This document shows positions 1 to 10,734 of a stretch of DNA of 64,000 bases, piece by piece. The stretch is from positions 67,647,217-67,711,216 of the forward strand of contig NC_081554.1 in the NCBI RefSeq assembly GCF_963082655.1. Direction: 5' to 3'. Position 1 is the stretch's first letter, and each line of letters begins with the position of its first letter. The position numbers and the translations under genes are program-made. Origin of the DNA: Stomoxys calcitrans. Lineage: Eukaryota > Arthropoda > Insecta > Diptera > Muscidae. Below the pieces are notes generated by a model. That model was given only the letters and a program-made list of their open reading frames with translations, made no database searches and was not told the origin of the DNA.

Positions 1-34
1 ATTGAAAGAGTGAAAGTGTTTGCATAATGCTGAT

Positions 35-725
35 AACGTCCTCATTTTGAGTGGCCGTCTCTATTTCTCCACTGTCAAGGATTTCTTTCAGGACCCGCTG
101 AGGAAGCTTTCGAGATGGACGAGGGCCAACAGGGATGGCATAAACCCCAGGAAAAGAAAGATGGTATTGTTTACGAGAAATAGGAGATATGGTGAGTTCA
201 GGGGCCGGTTCTTGATGGAGTGGAACTGCCGGAGGCTAAATACCTAGGCGTTATTCTTCACCAGAAATTGAGCTGGATAAGGAACGTTGAGGAGAGAATC
301 ATTCCGGAACGAATGGTAGGTTGGCGACGGACCATGTGTCAGGCGGATCTTTCTTCGATGGCGACCTGGAAGTTGTCTTCCCGAGAAGGAAGCTTAAGTC
401 TGGGCGCGTCCCGCCATTACTGGGCCCTGCACCGGTCAGGGATTTTTGTTGAATTCCAAGCGATTAGGGAGTCACATAGACTTCTGAATAGGTTGCTAAG
501 AGTGTCTCAGACGTTTGGGGGCTGCTGTCAGATTGCGCTGGGTTCCGGGCCAACACGGTGAGGCGGGCAACGAAGCGGCGGACGAGCTGTCCAGGTTTGG
601 ATCGCGGATGGACTCTGGAATTGTGACGCCGATGGTGAACCCTCCCTTGAATTGGATGTTTGGAATGGTGGATTCCCACTTCTACTGGTTGCAGAGTTGC
701 GAAGTAGAGTTGGCAAACTATCAAT
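35..725 (+). mobile_element. LOA/I-like LINE remnant (RT end plus RNase H)
   Basis: Broken coding frames read as the C-terminal half of a non-LTR retrotransposon polyprotein. An RT-like stretch has NADN in the place of the catalytic YADD, followed by a YLGVILHQKLSW motif near 238-275. Near 540-600 an RNase H signature follows (WVPGQHGEAGNEAADELSR). Frameshifts separate the pieces, so the copy is dead. Related RNase H-bearing remnants lie at about 49.9-51.8 kb and 57.2-59.5 kb. The clade name (LOA or I) is an inference from RT plus RNase H order. Confidence 0.7.
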
Positions 726-986
726 AATCGGAACAGTTGATATTTTCGATCGTTTTAATAATAAATATCGATATCGAAGCCATTGTGCAAAATTCCAGGG
801 TACCCCTAAAGGGGCTCAAGAAGAAAACTTGGGAGATCGGTTTATATGAGTGCCATGTGAGGTTATGGAACGATAGTATGAAGGTAATAGAAGAATTTGT
901 TGTTTAAAATATCAGTCAAATCAAAGAAAACGTCATAGTACAAAATTTCACCAAATCGGATAATATTGTGCCCTCTGCCAAGTAGA

Positions 987-1360
987 GCTGTCAAACTATC
1001 GATAATCGCAGCATTCGATAGTTTTAATAATAATTGTCGATAGTGTCGATACTATCGTTAATTTTCCATCTCCTATATTTTAAGCGATAATGAGAACTAA
1101 AAATCAGGAGTTCGCTTTATAGAGAAGCAAAATCAATGCACAGACGAAATAAAACCAAGATTAATACAGTTGAAAGTCATGAGAGAAATCATTGTAGAAA
1201 ATGTGAACCTTATAGAATGAAAATTGCGCCACGTATAGGCGCAATGCATCTTAAAAGATACATTTAGTAGCGCATCGCTTATTTCTGTTTAATTTTGCAA
1301 ATAAATTAAACTTTTCCGATAGTATCCATAGGAAAAATATCAATCGATATTCAGTCAAAA
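987..1360 (+). mobile_element. Family F MITE, truncated copy
   Basis: The left terminus reads AGCTGTCAAACTATCGATAA and matches the inverted copy at 32,513-32,853, including the interior CGATAGTATC and GGAAAAATAT blocks. No protein is encoded. Termini of this family are rich in ATCGAT. Shorter terminal pieces are visible near 706-790, 1,610-1,640, 6,086-6,118 and 7,318-7,352. The right end is replaced by a family E repeat. Confidence 0.6.
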
Positions 1361-1361
1361 C

Positions 1362-1610
1362 AAGATTCAAGATCGGTTTATATGGCAGCTATATCAGCTT
1401 ATGGACCGATTTGAACTATATGTAGTTAGCACAGTTTTTGCAAGCCATTACAAAACACGTCATGAAAAATTTCAGCCAAATCAGATAAGAATTGCGCCCT
1501 CTAGTGGCTCAAGAAGTCAAGATCCAAGATCGGTTCATATGGCTGGATCGACTTAAAATGTCATGACGATCAAGGATATATATACTTTATGGGGTCTTAG
1601 ATGAAAAATA
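1362..1610 (-). mobile_element. Family E (HINE-like) repeat fragment
   Basis: This contains the diagnostic internal units of family E in antisense: GATCGGTTTATATGGCAGCT, a CAGCCAAATC block, and GAATTGCGCCCTCTAG. It ends near the sequence TATACTTTATGGGGTCTTAG that normally lies just inside the 5' end. Both true termini are missing. Confidence 0.65.
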
Positions 1611-1639
1611 TCGATAGGGGCATCGATATTTTGCCTATG

Positions 1640-1800
1640 ATGCTCTATAAGACAAGGCGAGTTATTGGCGCCTTTAAATAACCAATGGAGACTCTGTGCC
1701 CGCGGCGATTGGTGCTTTGGACCAGAACGAGCTTGCTCACCCGTAGCTTGACGAGGATCGCCACCTCCACTGGAAAATGTGGCTACAATAACAAAAACTA
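1640..1800 (+). mobile_element. Family B SINE-like element, 5'-truncated
   Basis: The 3' part of family B is present: GACAAGGCGAGTTATTGGCG, the CCAGAACGAGCTTGCTCACC block and the end AAAATGTGGCTACAATAAC. The missing 5' part is typical of target-primed reverse transcription. Better copies lie at 62,577-62,966 and 22,735-23,035. Confidence 0.65.
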
Positions 1801-2145
1801 ATTCCTTGATGGCCCGGATCTCCGCCTGCAGGACGGTATTATGGTCAGGGAGTCGGAAACAGATATCAGTCCCTGGATTTTCATTGTAGAGCCCCAGGTC
1901 TACTCTGTCCTCTAGCTTTGACCCAGCTTTGAAATTGAAAACGGAGACGTCAGTTGAGAAGTTCATTATATAGAACTAGATGTGTAGCGGTACAAAAAGA
2001 AGGCCTCTAGATCAACCAGCATATAAGGTCAGGGGTTGTAGCACCTGTGGACCTCGTTTGTAGAAGACTTTTCAATAAGGCGAAAGCCACAAGTGCACCA
2101 CATGACAAAAAGTCTGAGTTTAGAGCATACAAGAGCGAGCTGAAA

Positions 2146-2460
2146 GCCACCGTAGCACAAAGGTTAGCATGTCCGCCTATGACGCTGAACGCCAGGGTTC
2201 CAATCCTGGCGAGAACATCATAAAAATTTTCCCCTCCTAATGCTGGCTACATTTGGGAGGTACCATTTGGTGTGGCAGCCATGTAAAAAATTCTCCACAA
2301 AGAGCTGTCGCACTGCAGCTCGCTCTTCGTACTCGGCTATAAAAAGGAAACACCATATCATTCAGTTTAAACATGAATCGGACAACACTCATTGATATGT
2401 GAGAAGTTTACCCCTGTTCCTTAATGGAATGTTCTTGGGCAAATTTGCATTTGCAAGGGC
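2146..2460 (+). mobile_element. Family D tRNA-derived SINE
   Basis: The head carries an A-box-like TAGCACAAAGGTTAGCATG and a B-box-like GGGTTCCAATCCTGG about 40 bp apart, the RNA polymerase III promoter layout of tRNA. The body that follows (CCTCCTAATGCTGGCTACAT, then TTCCTTAATGGAATGTTC) recurs with the same head at 5,515-5,840 and 62,285-62,560. There is no acceptor-stem pairing and the unit is repeated, so this is a SINE and not a tRNA gene. Confidence 0.75.
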
Positions 2461-2464
2461 GAGC

Positions 2465-3090
2465 TGAAAAAGTTTCATAAGAAATCTAGGATGGCAATCT
2501 TCTGCTCCATGAAAGATGGCCTCTAGGCTACAGAACATCCTATCCTCCTCACCTATTCCACGTAAGGTACATTCAGAAGTCAGAGTATATATGGACAGAT
2601 ACACATTTTCCGGGAAACTATTCAGCAAACATTGTAGCGTAGGAAGAGGTTGTCCTTAATTTATGCTCATCGGGGACGTGGAGAATGATGTAGTGGAGAA
2701 TGAGGATGACACCATCAATACTCAAGGCCAATAGCAGTTGTATTCGAAGTTTTCGAAACTGGTGGATCCAAGGTTGAAAGCCATACAATGCCTTTTCTAA
2801 CCAGAATGCGAACTAGTTAAGCGCCATAGACTATCTGTCAACCGTAACTTCAAATATCCCAAACCGAAATATTTTCTTCTGAAGAAATGTAATTTGTATA
2901 ATAGTTAGCAAAGTTTTTCGAGCAGCTCCTCTTATCTACTTTTGGCTTAAAATTTTTTTATACGAAAAATTTATACATTTTGATATATCTACTACACTAT
3001 TGAATAAGTCATGGGTTCCTTAGAATATTTTATGTATACATTAGGGCGGGTCGATATGTATGGATGAAAAAGAATTAAAAATCGTATAGC
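2465..3090. other. No gene seen
   Basis: AT-rich intergenic DNA. There is no long or conserved reading frame and no recognised repeat apart from the D-element tail at its left edge. Confidence 0.5.
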
Positions 3091-3091
3091 A

Positions 3092-3248
3092 AAAACGTAA
3101 TCTACATAAAATTCTAAGAAAATTCTCCGAAGAAACCAAGAATCTAAAATCAAACCCTAATCCGCGTCTCTCGACTTGGTTTAGGATTTTATTTTAGATA
3201 CATGGTTTCTTCGGAGAAATTTCTTAGAATTATATGTAGTTTACGTTT
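3092..3248. mobile_element. Palindromic (foldback) MITE
   Basis: Two arms of about 68 bp, 3,092-3,160 and 3,181-3,248, are inverted copies of each other with a 20-bp loop. Both read AAACGTAA(T/A)CTACAT inward, and both carry the core CTCCGAAGAAACC. The element has no coding capacity. The identity of the arms (roughly nine in ten bases) implies a single hairpin-forming element. Confidence 0.7.
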
Positions 3249-3254
3249 AAGAAA

Positions 3255-3800
3255 AAAAAAACGCAACCCCTCCTTGTATACATACTATAAATACACATAT
3301 TATAAGTGCATATCTAAATATCCAACGATTTGCCGGTGTGAACAAGCCTAAAACATAACAACCATCAACGCCGCCAAAGTCAATTTAATTTTACGCTTTT
3401 TTATGCTTGCCAAAGTATATGCGTGTGACTCATCCTTTTGAATTTAAGTCACAAGTAATATGTACGAATATAGTTCTGGCAGCTTATGCATATTACACTG
3501 CAGTATGTCCTGGGCATTTAAAAACAATAGACAAATAACAAATCACAAAATGTTTTATAACAATCAATCAGAATTACGAAACACACAATATAAGGAATAT
3601 GAGATTTTTAAAGAGGCCAAATAAATTTCAATGAATTTTTTATAAATAACCCTTTTAACCCTTCTTAGTCAAAAAAGGTATTGGATTTGAGATATACTTA
3701 TGTCATTCAACCATAATTATCTCTCAGTTTGAATAGTTTGAGTAAAGCCGTACTACCTGTTATCATTTTGATTTTTTACTATGTATCATATTTCAGAAGT
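3255..3800. other. No gene seen
   Basis: AT-rich DNA without a convincing reading frame. I recognise no repeat family here. Confidence 0.45.
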
Positions 3801-3807
3801 AGATATT

Positions 3808-4741
3808 TTTATACCCTCCACCATAGGATGGGGGGTATACTAATTTCGTCATTCTGTTTGTAACTATTCGAAATAATCGTCTGAGACCCCAATAAAGATA
3901 TTCTTGATCGTTAATGTCGATCTAGCCATGTCCGTCCGTCTATCCATCCCTCCGTCCGTCTGTCCATCCCTCCGTCCGTCTGTCCGTCCGTCAGTCTGTC
4001 GAAAGCACGCCGAAGGAGTAAAGCTACCTGCTTGACATTTTGCACAAATACTTCTTATTAGTGTAGGTCGGTTGGTATTGTAAATGGGCCATATCGGTCC
4101 ATGTTTTGATATAGCTGCCATATAAACCGATCTTGGGTCTTAGTAGTATTTTGTTATCATATCCAACAACTGTGCCAACTATTGTTCAAGTCGGTTCATA
4201 ACCTGATATAGCTGTCATATAAACAGATCTGGGGACTTGACTTCCTGAGCTTCTCGAGAGCGCAATTCCTATCCGATTTTGGCTGAAATTCTGCAAGACG
4301 TATTTTATTCTTAATTTCAACAACTGTCTGAAATAAGGTTCAAATCGGTTCATAACCTGATATAGCTGCCATATAAACCGATCTGGGATCTTGACTTCTT
4401 GAGCCTCTAGAGGTCGTAATTATTATCCAATTTACCTGAAATTTTGTACGACGGATTCTCTCATGACCATCAACATACGTGTTAAATATGGTCTGAATCG
4501 GTCTATAGCCCGATACAGCTTCCATTTAAATCGGTCACTCTATTTTACAATGTCAGCAATTCCTATTCGAATTGGCTGACATTTTGCACAGGTCTCCAAC
4601 ATATAATTTAATTGTGGTCCAAACCGGACACTATCTTGATATCGCTCTAATAGCCGGGAAAAGAACTCGACAAATGCGATCCATGGTGGAGGGTATATAA
4701 GATTCGGCCCGGTCGAACTTAGCACGCTTTTACTTGTTTTT
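3808..4741 (+). mobile_element. Family E Helentron-associated (HINE/DINE-1-like) element, near full length
   Basis: The 5' end is TATACCCTCCACCATAGGAT. Near the 3' end the inverse, ATCCATGGTGGAGGGTATAT, appears, followed by the self-complementary TTCGGCCCGGTCGAA and ACTTGTTTTT. Between them are a (CTGT/CCGT)n microsatellite at 3,930-3,995 and about three degenerate internal units of 100-190 bp, each with GATATAGCTGCCATATAAAC and GCGCAATTCCTATCCGATTT-like blocks. Subterminal inverted repeats, a CTGT microsatellite, internal tandem units and a 3' hairpin are the layout of non-autonomous Helentrons; the assignment is an inference. Confidence 0.7.
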
Positions 4742-4744
4742 AAC

Positions 4745-5070
4745 AGCTTCTTTGTACATATTGCACTATATATAGTCTATACTGAATATTTACTTCCTAT
4801 TCGTTTGTGTAGCGATTGCTCATATCATTGCGAAATCAAAACAACGTCGCACGTGGCTACAATAAAATAGACGTTAAAAACTGACCTTGGAAATTTTAAA
4901 AAAATATTTTTATTAATAGGAAATATTATTGCATGCTTCGATACTGTCTGGGCGTATCTTATACATCCTTTAACATGAATCGCGTTGAGTAAGTAATCAA
5001 ATTGTCCGAAATCTTATGCAACCCACTACTTTCGATCTTAAATCAAGTATCCTCTAATGGTAATAACAAA
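4745..5070. other. No gene seen
   Basis: AT-rich DNA between a family E and a family C element, with no supported feature. Confidence 0.45.
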
Positions 5071-5086
5071 CGAAAACCATTGGTTG

Positions 5087-5192
5087 TTATTGTTGTTGCA
5101 TTGAGTTGTACACTGAGGCGGCAGCCCTGGCCGATGAAGTACTTCATCGGGTCAATTCGGTACGCACCAGCCGCTGCCATGGGATTACCAAC
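5087..5192 (-). mobile_element. Family C short SINE-like element with target-site duplication
   Basis: This 106-bp unit has its (CAA)n-type tail on the left (GTTGTTGCA), so it is on the minus strand. It is bracketed by AACCATTGGTTG (5,075-5,086) and AACCATTCGTTG (5,193-5,204), a 12-bp duplication with one mismatch. It contains a perfect 20-bp palindrome, CCGATGAAGTACTTCATCGG, at 5,131-5,150. It has no A/B box as clear as in family D. Confidence 0.75.
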
Positions 5193-5203
5193 AACCATTC
5201 GTT

Positions 5204-5332
5204 GTTTAAACCCTGTTTACACTGCTCATTAAATCCGGATTTAAGGCATTCGTCAGCTGATTTTATAAGGGGAAACAGTTCATCGAGCCATTAAATCCGG
5301 ATTTAAAGAGCAGTGTAAACGGTGTTTAACTT
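5204..5332. mobile_element. Short MITE with about 38-bp inverted ends (family G)
   Basis: The left arm GTTTAAACCCTGTTTACACT continues into TTAAATCCGGATTTAA. The right arm is its inverse, ending GAGCAGTGTAAACGGTGTTT. The element is about 130 bp and non-coding. Related copies sit at 7,512-7,690. Confidence 0.65.
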
Positions 5333-5514
5333 ATGTAAGTTAACAACCTACCTGGCGGACGACCCCACCAGTATTTCGGGTTATTGCTGCAACTCGCCAG
5401 ATATCTCTATCAAAAAACTTCATAACCTCACCTATGTATATCAATCAGAATAATGCAGATTGGGCTATAGAGAGAGAATATCTGAGAAATTATTAACGCA
5501 GCAGCTGCTTGCTT

Positions 5515-5840
5515 AATACCAAATGCAAATTTTGCCCATGAACATTCCACTCAGGAACACGGTCAAACTTCTCACATATCAATGAGTACAGTCCGATTCA
5601 AGTTTAAGCTCAATGATAAGGGGCATCCCTTTTACAGCCGAGTCCGAACGGCGTGCCACAGTGCGACACCTCTTTGGAGAGAAGTTTAACATGGCATAGT
5701 ACCTCACAAATGTTGCCAGCATTAGGAGGGGAAAACCACCACTGAAAATTTTTTCTGATGGTCTCTCCAGGATTCAAACCCAGGCATTCAGCGTCATAGG
5801 CGGACATGCTAACGTCTGCGCTACGGTGACCTCCACCGGT
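5515..5840 (-). mobile_element. Family D tRNA-derived SINE, nearly complete
   Basis: In antisense the head shows GCGCAGACGTTAGCATGTCC and the B-box region GGGTTTGAATCCTGG, followed by the body ending GGGCAAAATTTGCATTTGG. It is the fullest copy in the first 10 kb. Confidence 0.75.
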
Positions 5841-5889
5841 GGGTATCAAATAAAAGGTATTTAAGAGCAGTGTACCACACACTGCTACT

Positions 5890-6000
5890 ACAACAACAAC
5901 AACCACTGAACATTTTTTCTGTTGGTCTCGCCAGGATTCGAACCCAGGCGTTCAGCGTCATAGGCGGACATGCTAACCTCTGCGCTACGGGGGTTTGCTT
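5890..6000 (-). mobile_element. Family D SINE head, partial second copy
   Basis: It repeats the tRNA-like head of the neighbouring element (GGGTTCGAATCCTGGCGAG in antisense, then the A-box region) and stops. The B box is the consensus GGTTCGAATCC. A GTTGTTGTTGTTGTAGTAGC-type stretch in antisense lies between the two copies. Confidence 0.7.
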
Positions 6001-6112
6001 AATACCAGCCGGTCGAATATCCCTACAGCGGTTCTTGCAGACGAACCTGATGGGGTTGGCTGCTCCGATTCTGCTGACGAAAGCTGGCAAACTCTCGATA
6101 ATCGCCACAATC

Positions 6113-6905
6113 GATATTTTTATACCCTCCACCATAGGATAGGGGGTATACTAATATCGTCATTCTGTTTGTAATACCTCGAAATATGCGTCTAAAACCC
6201 CATCTTTTATCTTTGTTTGTTTGTTTATCGGTTTGTTTGTTTGTTCCGTATAGACTCAAAAACGGCTGAACCGATTACCTTGAAAATTTCACAGATTGTG
6301 TAGGTTAGTCTGGAAGGAAACATAGGCAATATAATTTTTTTATATTAGGAGGGGGCGGGCCCTCTCCCTTACCCCAAAAGTACTACCCAAACATTGTGGA
6401 TCGATCGGGACAATATGGGATTCAAATGAAAGATATTCAAGAGTAGAGTACGAATTTCATTATAAAAGTTGGGTCCAAGTACTTGGAGGGCCGCCCAAGC
6501 CCCACCCCTTAAAATAGGTTTATTTGACGATCATGATCAATTAAAAGTTATTCCGGAGTATATTACGAATATGGTCAGGAAGTAGGAATAGGCTTTATAT
6601 ATTATTGAAAACGGAAGAGGCGGACCCTCCACCGTTACCCCAAAAAAACCACCCAAAATCAAAAGTGGACCGATAAGTACAATGAAAGGTATACGGGAGT
6701 AGATAACGAATCTGACATACAAATTCATGTCGAAATATAGGGGGTCAACCCACCCCCACAAAAACGCACTTCCCCCCAAGGTGAGGTTTATGGCCCCAGG
6801 GAGGCCCAGCAAAATTTTCTCCAAAAAACGGACTTCAGATTCGTGTTCCTGTAATCAATATTAGGGTGTGCAGAAAATGAAAAAAATCGGGTTGCGCCCT
6901 CAAAA
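6113..6905 (+). mobile_element. Family E-type 5' end with unrelated GTTT-repeat body
   Basis: It begins with TTTATACCCTCCACCATAGG, then a (TTTG)n microsatellite near 6,215-6,245. It continues in a G/C-run-rich body (GGAGGGGGCGGGCCC and similar near 6,350, 6,480 and 6,760). The head matches family E but the body does not, so it is either a different subfamily or a chimera. No coding sequence was found. Confidence 0.5.
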
Positions 6906-7356
6906 CTGCAGTGTTCCCCAGAGCTTCATCAATCTGGCAAAAATACATTAAAATTCCATCATTTGCAGATCTCATGACTTGGCGACATTCTAAGTTTATC
7001 GCTCAAATCTGTATTAGCAAGATAACATCACTGAAAATTTTAGCTAAAAAGCCAAACTTCATCCTCTACACTGACATTTCCGTGGTTCTTAACTATTTAA
7101 CCGAAATTTACGAAGGCATATAAAAGACATTTGTGAAATAGGTTTACCGGTATCATATATACTATCATCTTATTCGTGGTCAATGAGTTACACAACAAGA
7201 AGGACGATTGGAAAAGATATTGGGAAGGCATTCAGGATAGGATTGCTATTTTCTCAGTTTTTCAATTTCGCCCATGTATCGATAGAAACAATCGTAATCG
7301 ATATGAAGCCAAAAAATAAAATATCGATAGTACCATCGATATTTTGCCAGCTGACC

Positions 7357-8260
7357 TTATTCAAGGAACTGAATCTGGAAATCAGTAGGGTGGTCAACGA
7401 ATATAAGCGACATTTTTGGATAGAGCTGTAGAAGCAATTTAACCTAGGCGCTGAAATTGGCATGCTGTGGTCGGCTTTCGAATCCCTCCAAAAGGAATGA
7501 AAGGACCTCAGTTTAAATCCGGATTTAATGATTCGATCATCTGTTTGCCCTTTATAAAACCAGCTGACGAGAGCCTTAAATCCGGATTTAATGAGCAGTG
7601 TAAACGGGGTTCAAAGAACTCAATCTGGAAATCAGCTGACGAGAGCCTTAAACCCGTATTTAATGAGCAGTGTAAACAGGGTTCAAGGAACTGAATCTGT
7701 AAATAAGTAGAGTGATCAACGAATATAACGAAATTTATGGATAGAGCTGTGAAAGCAATGTAGCCTAGGCGATGTCATTGGCAGACTGTGGTCGACTTTC
7801 CAATCCCTCCAAGGGGGATGAAAGGACCTCAGTCACTTTTGGCGACGTAACATTTATCCGAATAGATGGGCCGGTGTGACAAAACAGGAGGAGTGTTATT
7901 CATCGAATTCGTGATCTCTGAGCCGATGAACAAGCATCCCAATTTGCCGTAGACGAAGTTACAAATGTCATCCACAACGCCAAGTCGTTCAAGGTGCTTG
8001 GCCCAAACATAATCTTAACACTGATGTTGAAAGACTTGGATGTAACACGAGTCATATACATAACACTGTTCATAGACTGCCTGTCTATGAACAATCTTTT
8101 ACTTCGCGATGCCTGGAAAATGGGCAAGAGTGATCACGCTACTGAAACCTAAAAAGGACCGAGACCATACAGACCGATTTTTTTTCATTCGCTGGGAGTT
8201 AAGATGCTTGAAGGACTTTACTTTCCGGGCCTAGTTACAGAGTACTAACTTCACTGTACA
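7357..8260 (+). mobile_element. Jockey-like LINE remnant, internally duplicated
   Basis: Broken frames match the pre-RT region of the better copy at 24.8-26.9 kb: LEISRVVNEYKRHFW, and a [15 protein letters not shown] segment near 8,100-8,150. The segments 7,357-7,511 and 7,680-7,840 are two copies of the same stretch separated by family G MITE sequence. The remnant is cut by the mariner-like element at 8,261. Confidence 0.65.
7512..7690. mobile_element. Family G MITE copies inside the LINE duplication
   Basis: AAATCCGGATTTAATGA and the end TTTAATGAGCAGTGTAAACR occur in the same relation as at 5,204-5,332. The second end is repeated at 7,655-7,685 with ACCCGTATTT in place of TCCGGATTT. Confidence 0.55.
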
Positions 8261-8871
8261 TAAAGGGTGATTTTTTTGAGGTTAGGATTTTCATGCATTA
8301 GTATTTGACAGATCACGTGGGATTTCAGACATGGTGTCAAAGAGAAAGATGCTCAGTATGCTTTGACATTTCATCATGAATAGACTTACTAACGAGCAAC
8401 GCTTGCAAATCATTGAATTTTATTACCAACATCAGTGTTCGGTTCGAAATGTGTTCAAATTTTGACAAATTTTGTTCAGCGATGAGGCTCATTTCTGGTT
8501 GAATGGCTACGTAAATAAGCAAAATTGCCGCATTTGGAGTGAAGAGCAACCAGAAGCCGTTCAAGAACTGCCCATGCATCCCGAAAAATGCACTGTTTGG
8601 TGTGGTTTGTACGCTGGTGGAATCATTGGACCGTATTTTTTCAAAGATGCTGTTGGACGCAACGTTACGGTGAATGAACACATTTCGAACCGAACACTGA
8701 TTTTGGTAATAAAATTCAATGATTTGCAAGCGTTGCTCGTTAGTAAGTCTATTCATGATGAAATGTCAAAGCATACTGAGCATCTTTCTCTTTGACACCA
8801 TGTCTGAAATCCCACGTGATCTGTCAAATACTAATGCATGAAAATCCTAACCTCAAAAAAATCACACTTTA
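8261..8871. mobile_element. Tc1/mariner-type foldback derivative with 195-bp inverted arms
   Basis: The arms 8,263-8,457 and 8,675-8,869 are inverted copies differing at two positions. TA flanks both ends, the mariner target. The central 217 bp, read on +, encodes FSDEAHFWLNGYVNKQNCR and a VWCGLYAGGIIGPYFF segment, where SDE is the region of the second catalytic Asp of IS630/Tc1/mariner transposases. Both arms carry the transposase start (MNRLTNEQRLQIIEFYYQ), so the 5' end of the gene is present twice, head to head. A stop and a large deletion separate the N-terminus from the core, so the element is non-autonomous. Confidence 0.85.
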
Positions 8872-8883
8872 GTATCCCGTGCC

Positions 8884-9268
8884 CGGCACGGAATAACAAT
8901 AAGCACCATACAGGCTAGAACTTTCGAGCTCTGATCTATATTTTGTTCATTGTTATCACGAGAATCGTAGCTAGGAGCTACCGAGCGTATGCGTATAGTG
9001 AAATGCTCTATACGGTAAAGCTGCAACTGCAGTTGCCGACAAACAGCGGTATCGAATGGGGAGTCTCAATGAGAGGCCAGGCGGCAGCGACTCTTTTTTA
9101 AATACAGAATGCCTATGATGATGATCGAAGTGATAAGTCGAGTTTTGGGCGCCTTTAAATTACCAATAATCATCACTTTCCCGCGCCGATCGACCCAGTG
9201 AACCGGAAAGATCATGCTCACCTACTGTTTGACGAGGATCGCTACGTGGAATGTGGCTACGACAACGA
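8884..9268 (+). mobile_element. Family B SINE-like element, diverged
   Basis: It follows the family B order: ACAGGCTAGAACTTTCGAGC, GTGAAATGCTCTATACGG, GAGAGGCCAGGCGGC and a GTGGCTACGACAACG end. Many substitutions indicate an old copy. Confidence 0.6.
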
Positions 9269-9284
9269 AAACATCATCAACCGT

Positions 9285-9968
9285 GGTTTATATCAGATCA
9301 GCTCCGGACCTCGTGCCCTTGGACCTCTCAAAAGCTTTCATTACGGTCAGTCATGACACGCTTTTTAAGGTCTCCAGTCGTGTTAAAAATGTTGGATTAC
9401 AAATGAGCTGTGTGGTCACCAGTCATCTAGGAACAAAAATGTATTACGAACTGCAACGAGCTGTCTCTTCAGTTCCCATGAAGATCTGAACTGTAGACCT
9501 GAACCTATCTATGCAAAGACACAACTACTTGCTATCTAAACAGTATCTACTGGTCTGCTACGCAGAGACCATCTCAATCACCATCTTGTGTATAGGCGTC
9601 TACTGCCCAGGGATATCAGGGTAGATTTACATGATATAGAGCAGCGTTTCAACCACATTCACATATAAATGGTGAACAGTTACCGAGTTACCATCCTTGG
9701 AGATCCACCGCCACCCATTGCACCTTAAGAATTTAGCGTTCCTCGGCTAACAAGAGTAGTTCTGCCTCAATTGAGCCACTTCAAATCCAACAGAGCTAGG
9801 ATTGATGCTAACGTGTTGGATGTGTGTCCCGATTGTTACTACACGACGCACGCCACACCACATCTGTTTAACTGGCCTTCCAATCCTACTCGACTTAGGA
9901 CCAGATACTCTGGATGCACCTGCAGACGAATGAATGAAACACAACACACTGCTACGACAACTGCAGCC
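9285..9968 (+). mobile_element. Jockey-like LINE remnant
   Basis: A frame with PLDLSKAFITVSHDTLF corresponds to RT motif A ([13 protein letters not shown] in the better copies), with the catalytic Asp retained in LDLSK. Large internal deletions follow. The C-terminal region and the 3' end CACTGCTACGACAACTGC are recognisable. Confidence 0.6.
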
Positions 9969-9969
9969 C

Positions 9970-10730
9970 GGACGATCGATCGTATAGACCTTTTTCAGAG
10001 AGAAAACAAACCTTGTGGTTATTGAAGCGTCGAAGCAATCGCCACCGACGATGCATGCCAATACCTGTCCACCAAACATTTTGGAACATTGCATTGTGAA
10101 TTAGATTTCTCAACACCATTCGTATGGGTCATTTTGGAACAAAAAGTTTCAACCCCATCTTTATCTATTAAAACACTACCTGTTGCCTGACGATGATTAG
10201 TAGTTCCATTTTGGCATCGAGATTTTATCGTAAAAACCTAAAAATTATTCTTCACCAAATCGCCAGACGTTACTATCCGCCGCAGAGACAGCACACACGA
10301 AGAATAGTCGATGACGTCATAATTCCCTTTACTAGTTACCCACGTCCACGTTCGTCACGTTCGGAAGTCTCTGCAGGTCCAACGCGCATGCCACTGCTAT
10401 CTGCAACAACAAATGACAAGTAAAACCAATGTCCACTAATCGCTGGTGGTCAGAATTTAAAGAGCAAACAAAGAGACCTTGTTTGAAGTGATTTTAAGCG
10501 ATAGGCTAATCTTTGGTTAATGAGGAAGCGCCAACCCAAAAACTACCATAGAATGCCTCCTTATGTCCAGTGTGGACCATTTTCATAGAGAATCATGCGA
10601 ATACAGAATTTGAATGGCGAAACAATATCTGCTTGGTTCCTATAGTCGCTGCCATTCATACTACAACGTCTTTGAGAGACTATGAGCTCTCTTAGGCATA
10701 TAAACATTTATTTTCATAATCCAAATCGGA
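9970..10730. other. No gene seen
   Basis: There are short frames only, none with a recognisable domain. I see no repeat family. Confidence 0.45.
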
Positions 10731-10734
10731 GGCC

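Noticed and set aside
2147..2222. tRNA gene
   Set aside because: It has A- and B-box-like sequence but no acceptor-stem pairing, and the same head plus body recurs at several loci. It is a tRNA-derived SINE.
3864..4121. Arg/Asp/Gly-rich 85-codon frame (TDGRTDGRRDG)
   Set aside because: It is the antisense translation of the (CTGT/CCGT)n microsatellite inside a family E element.
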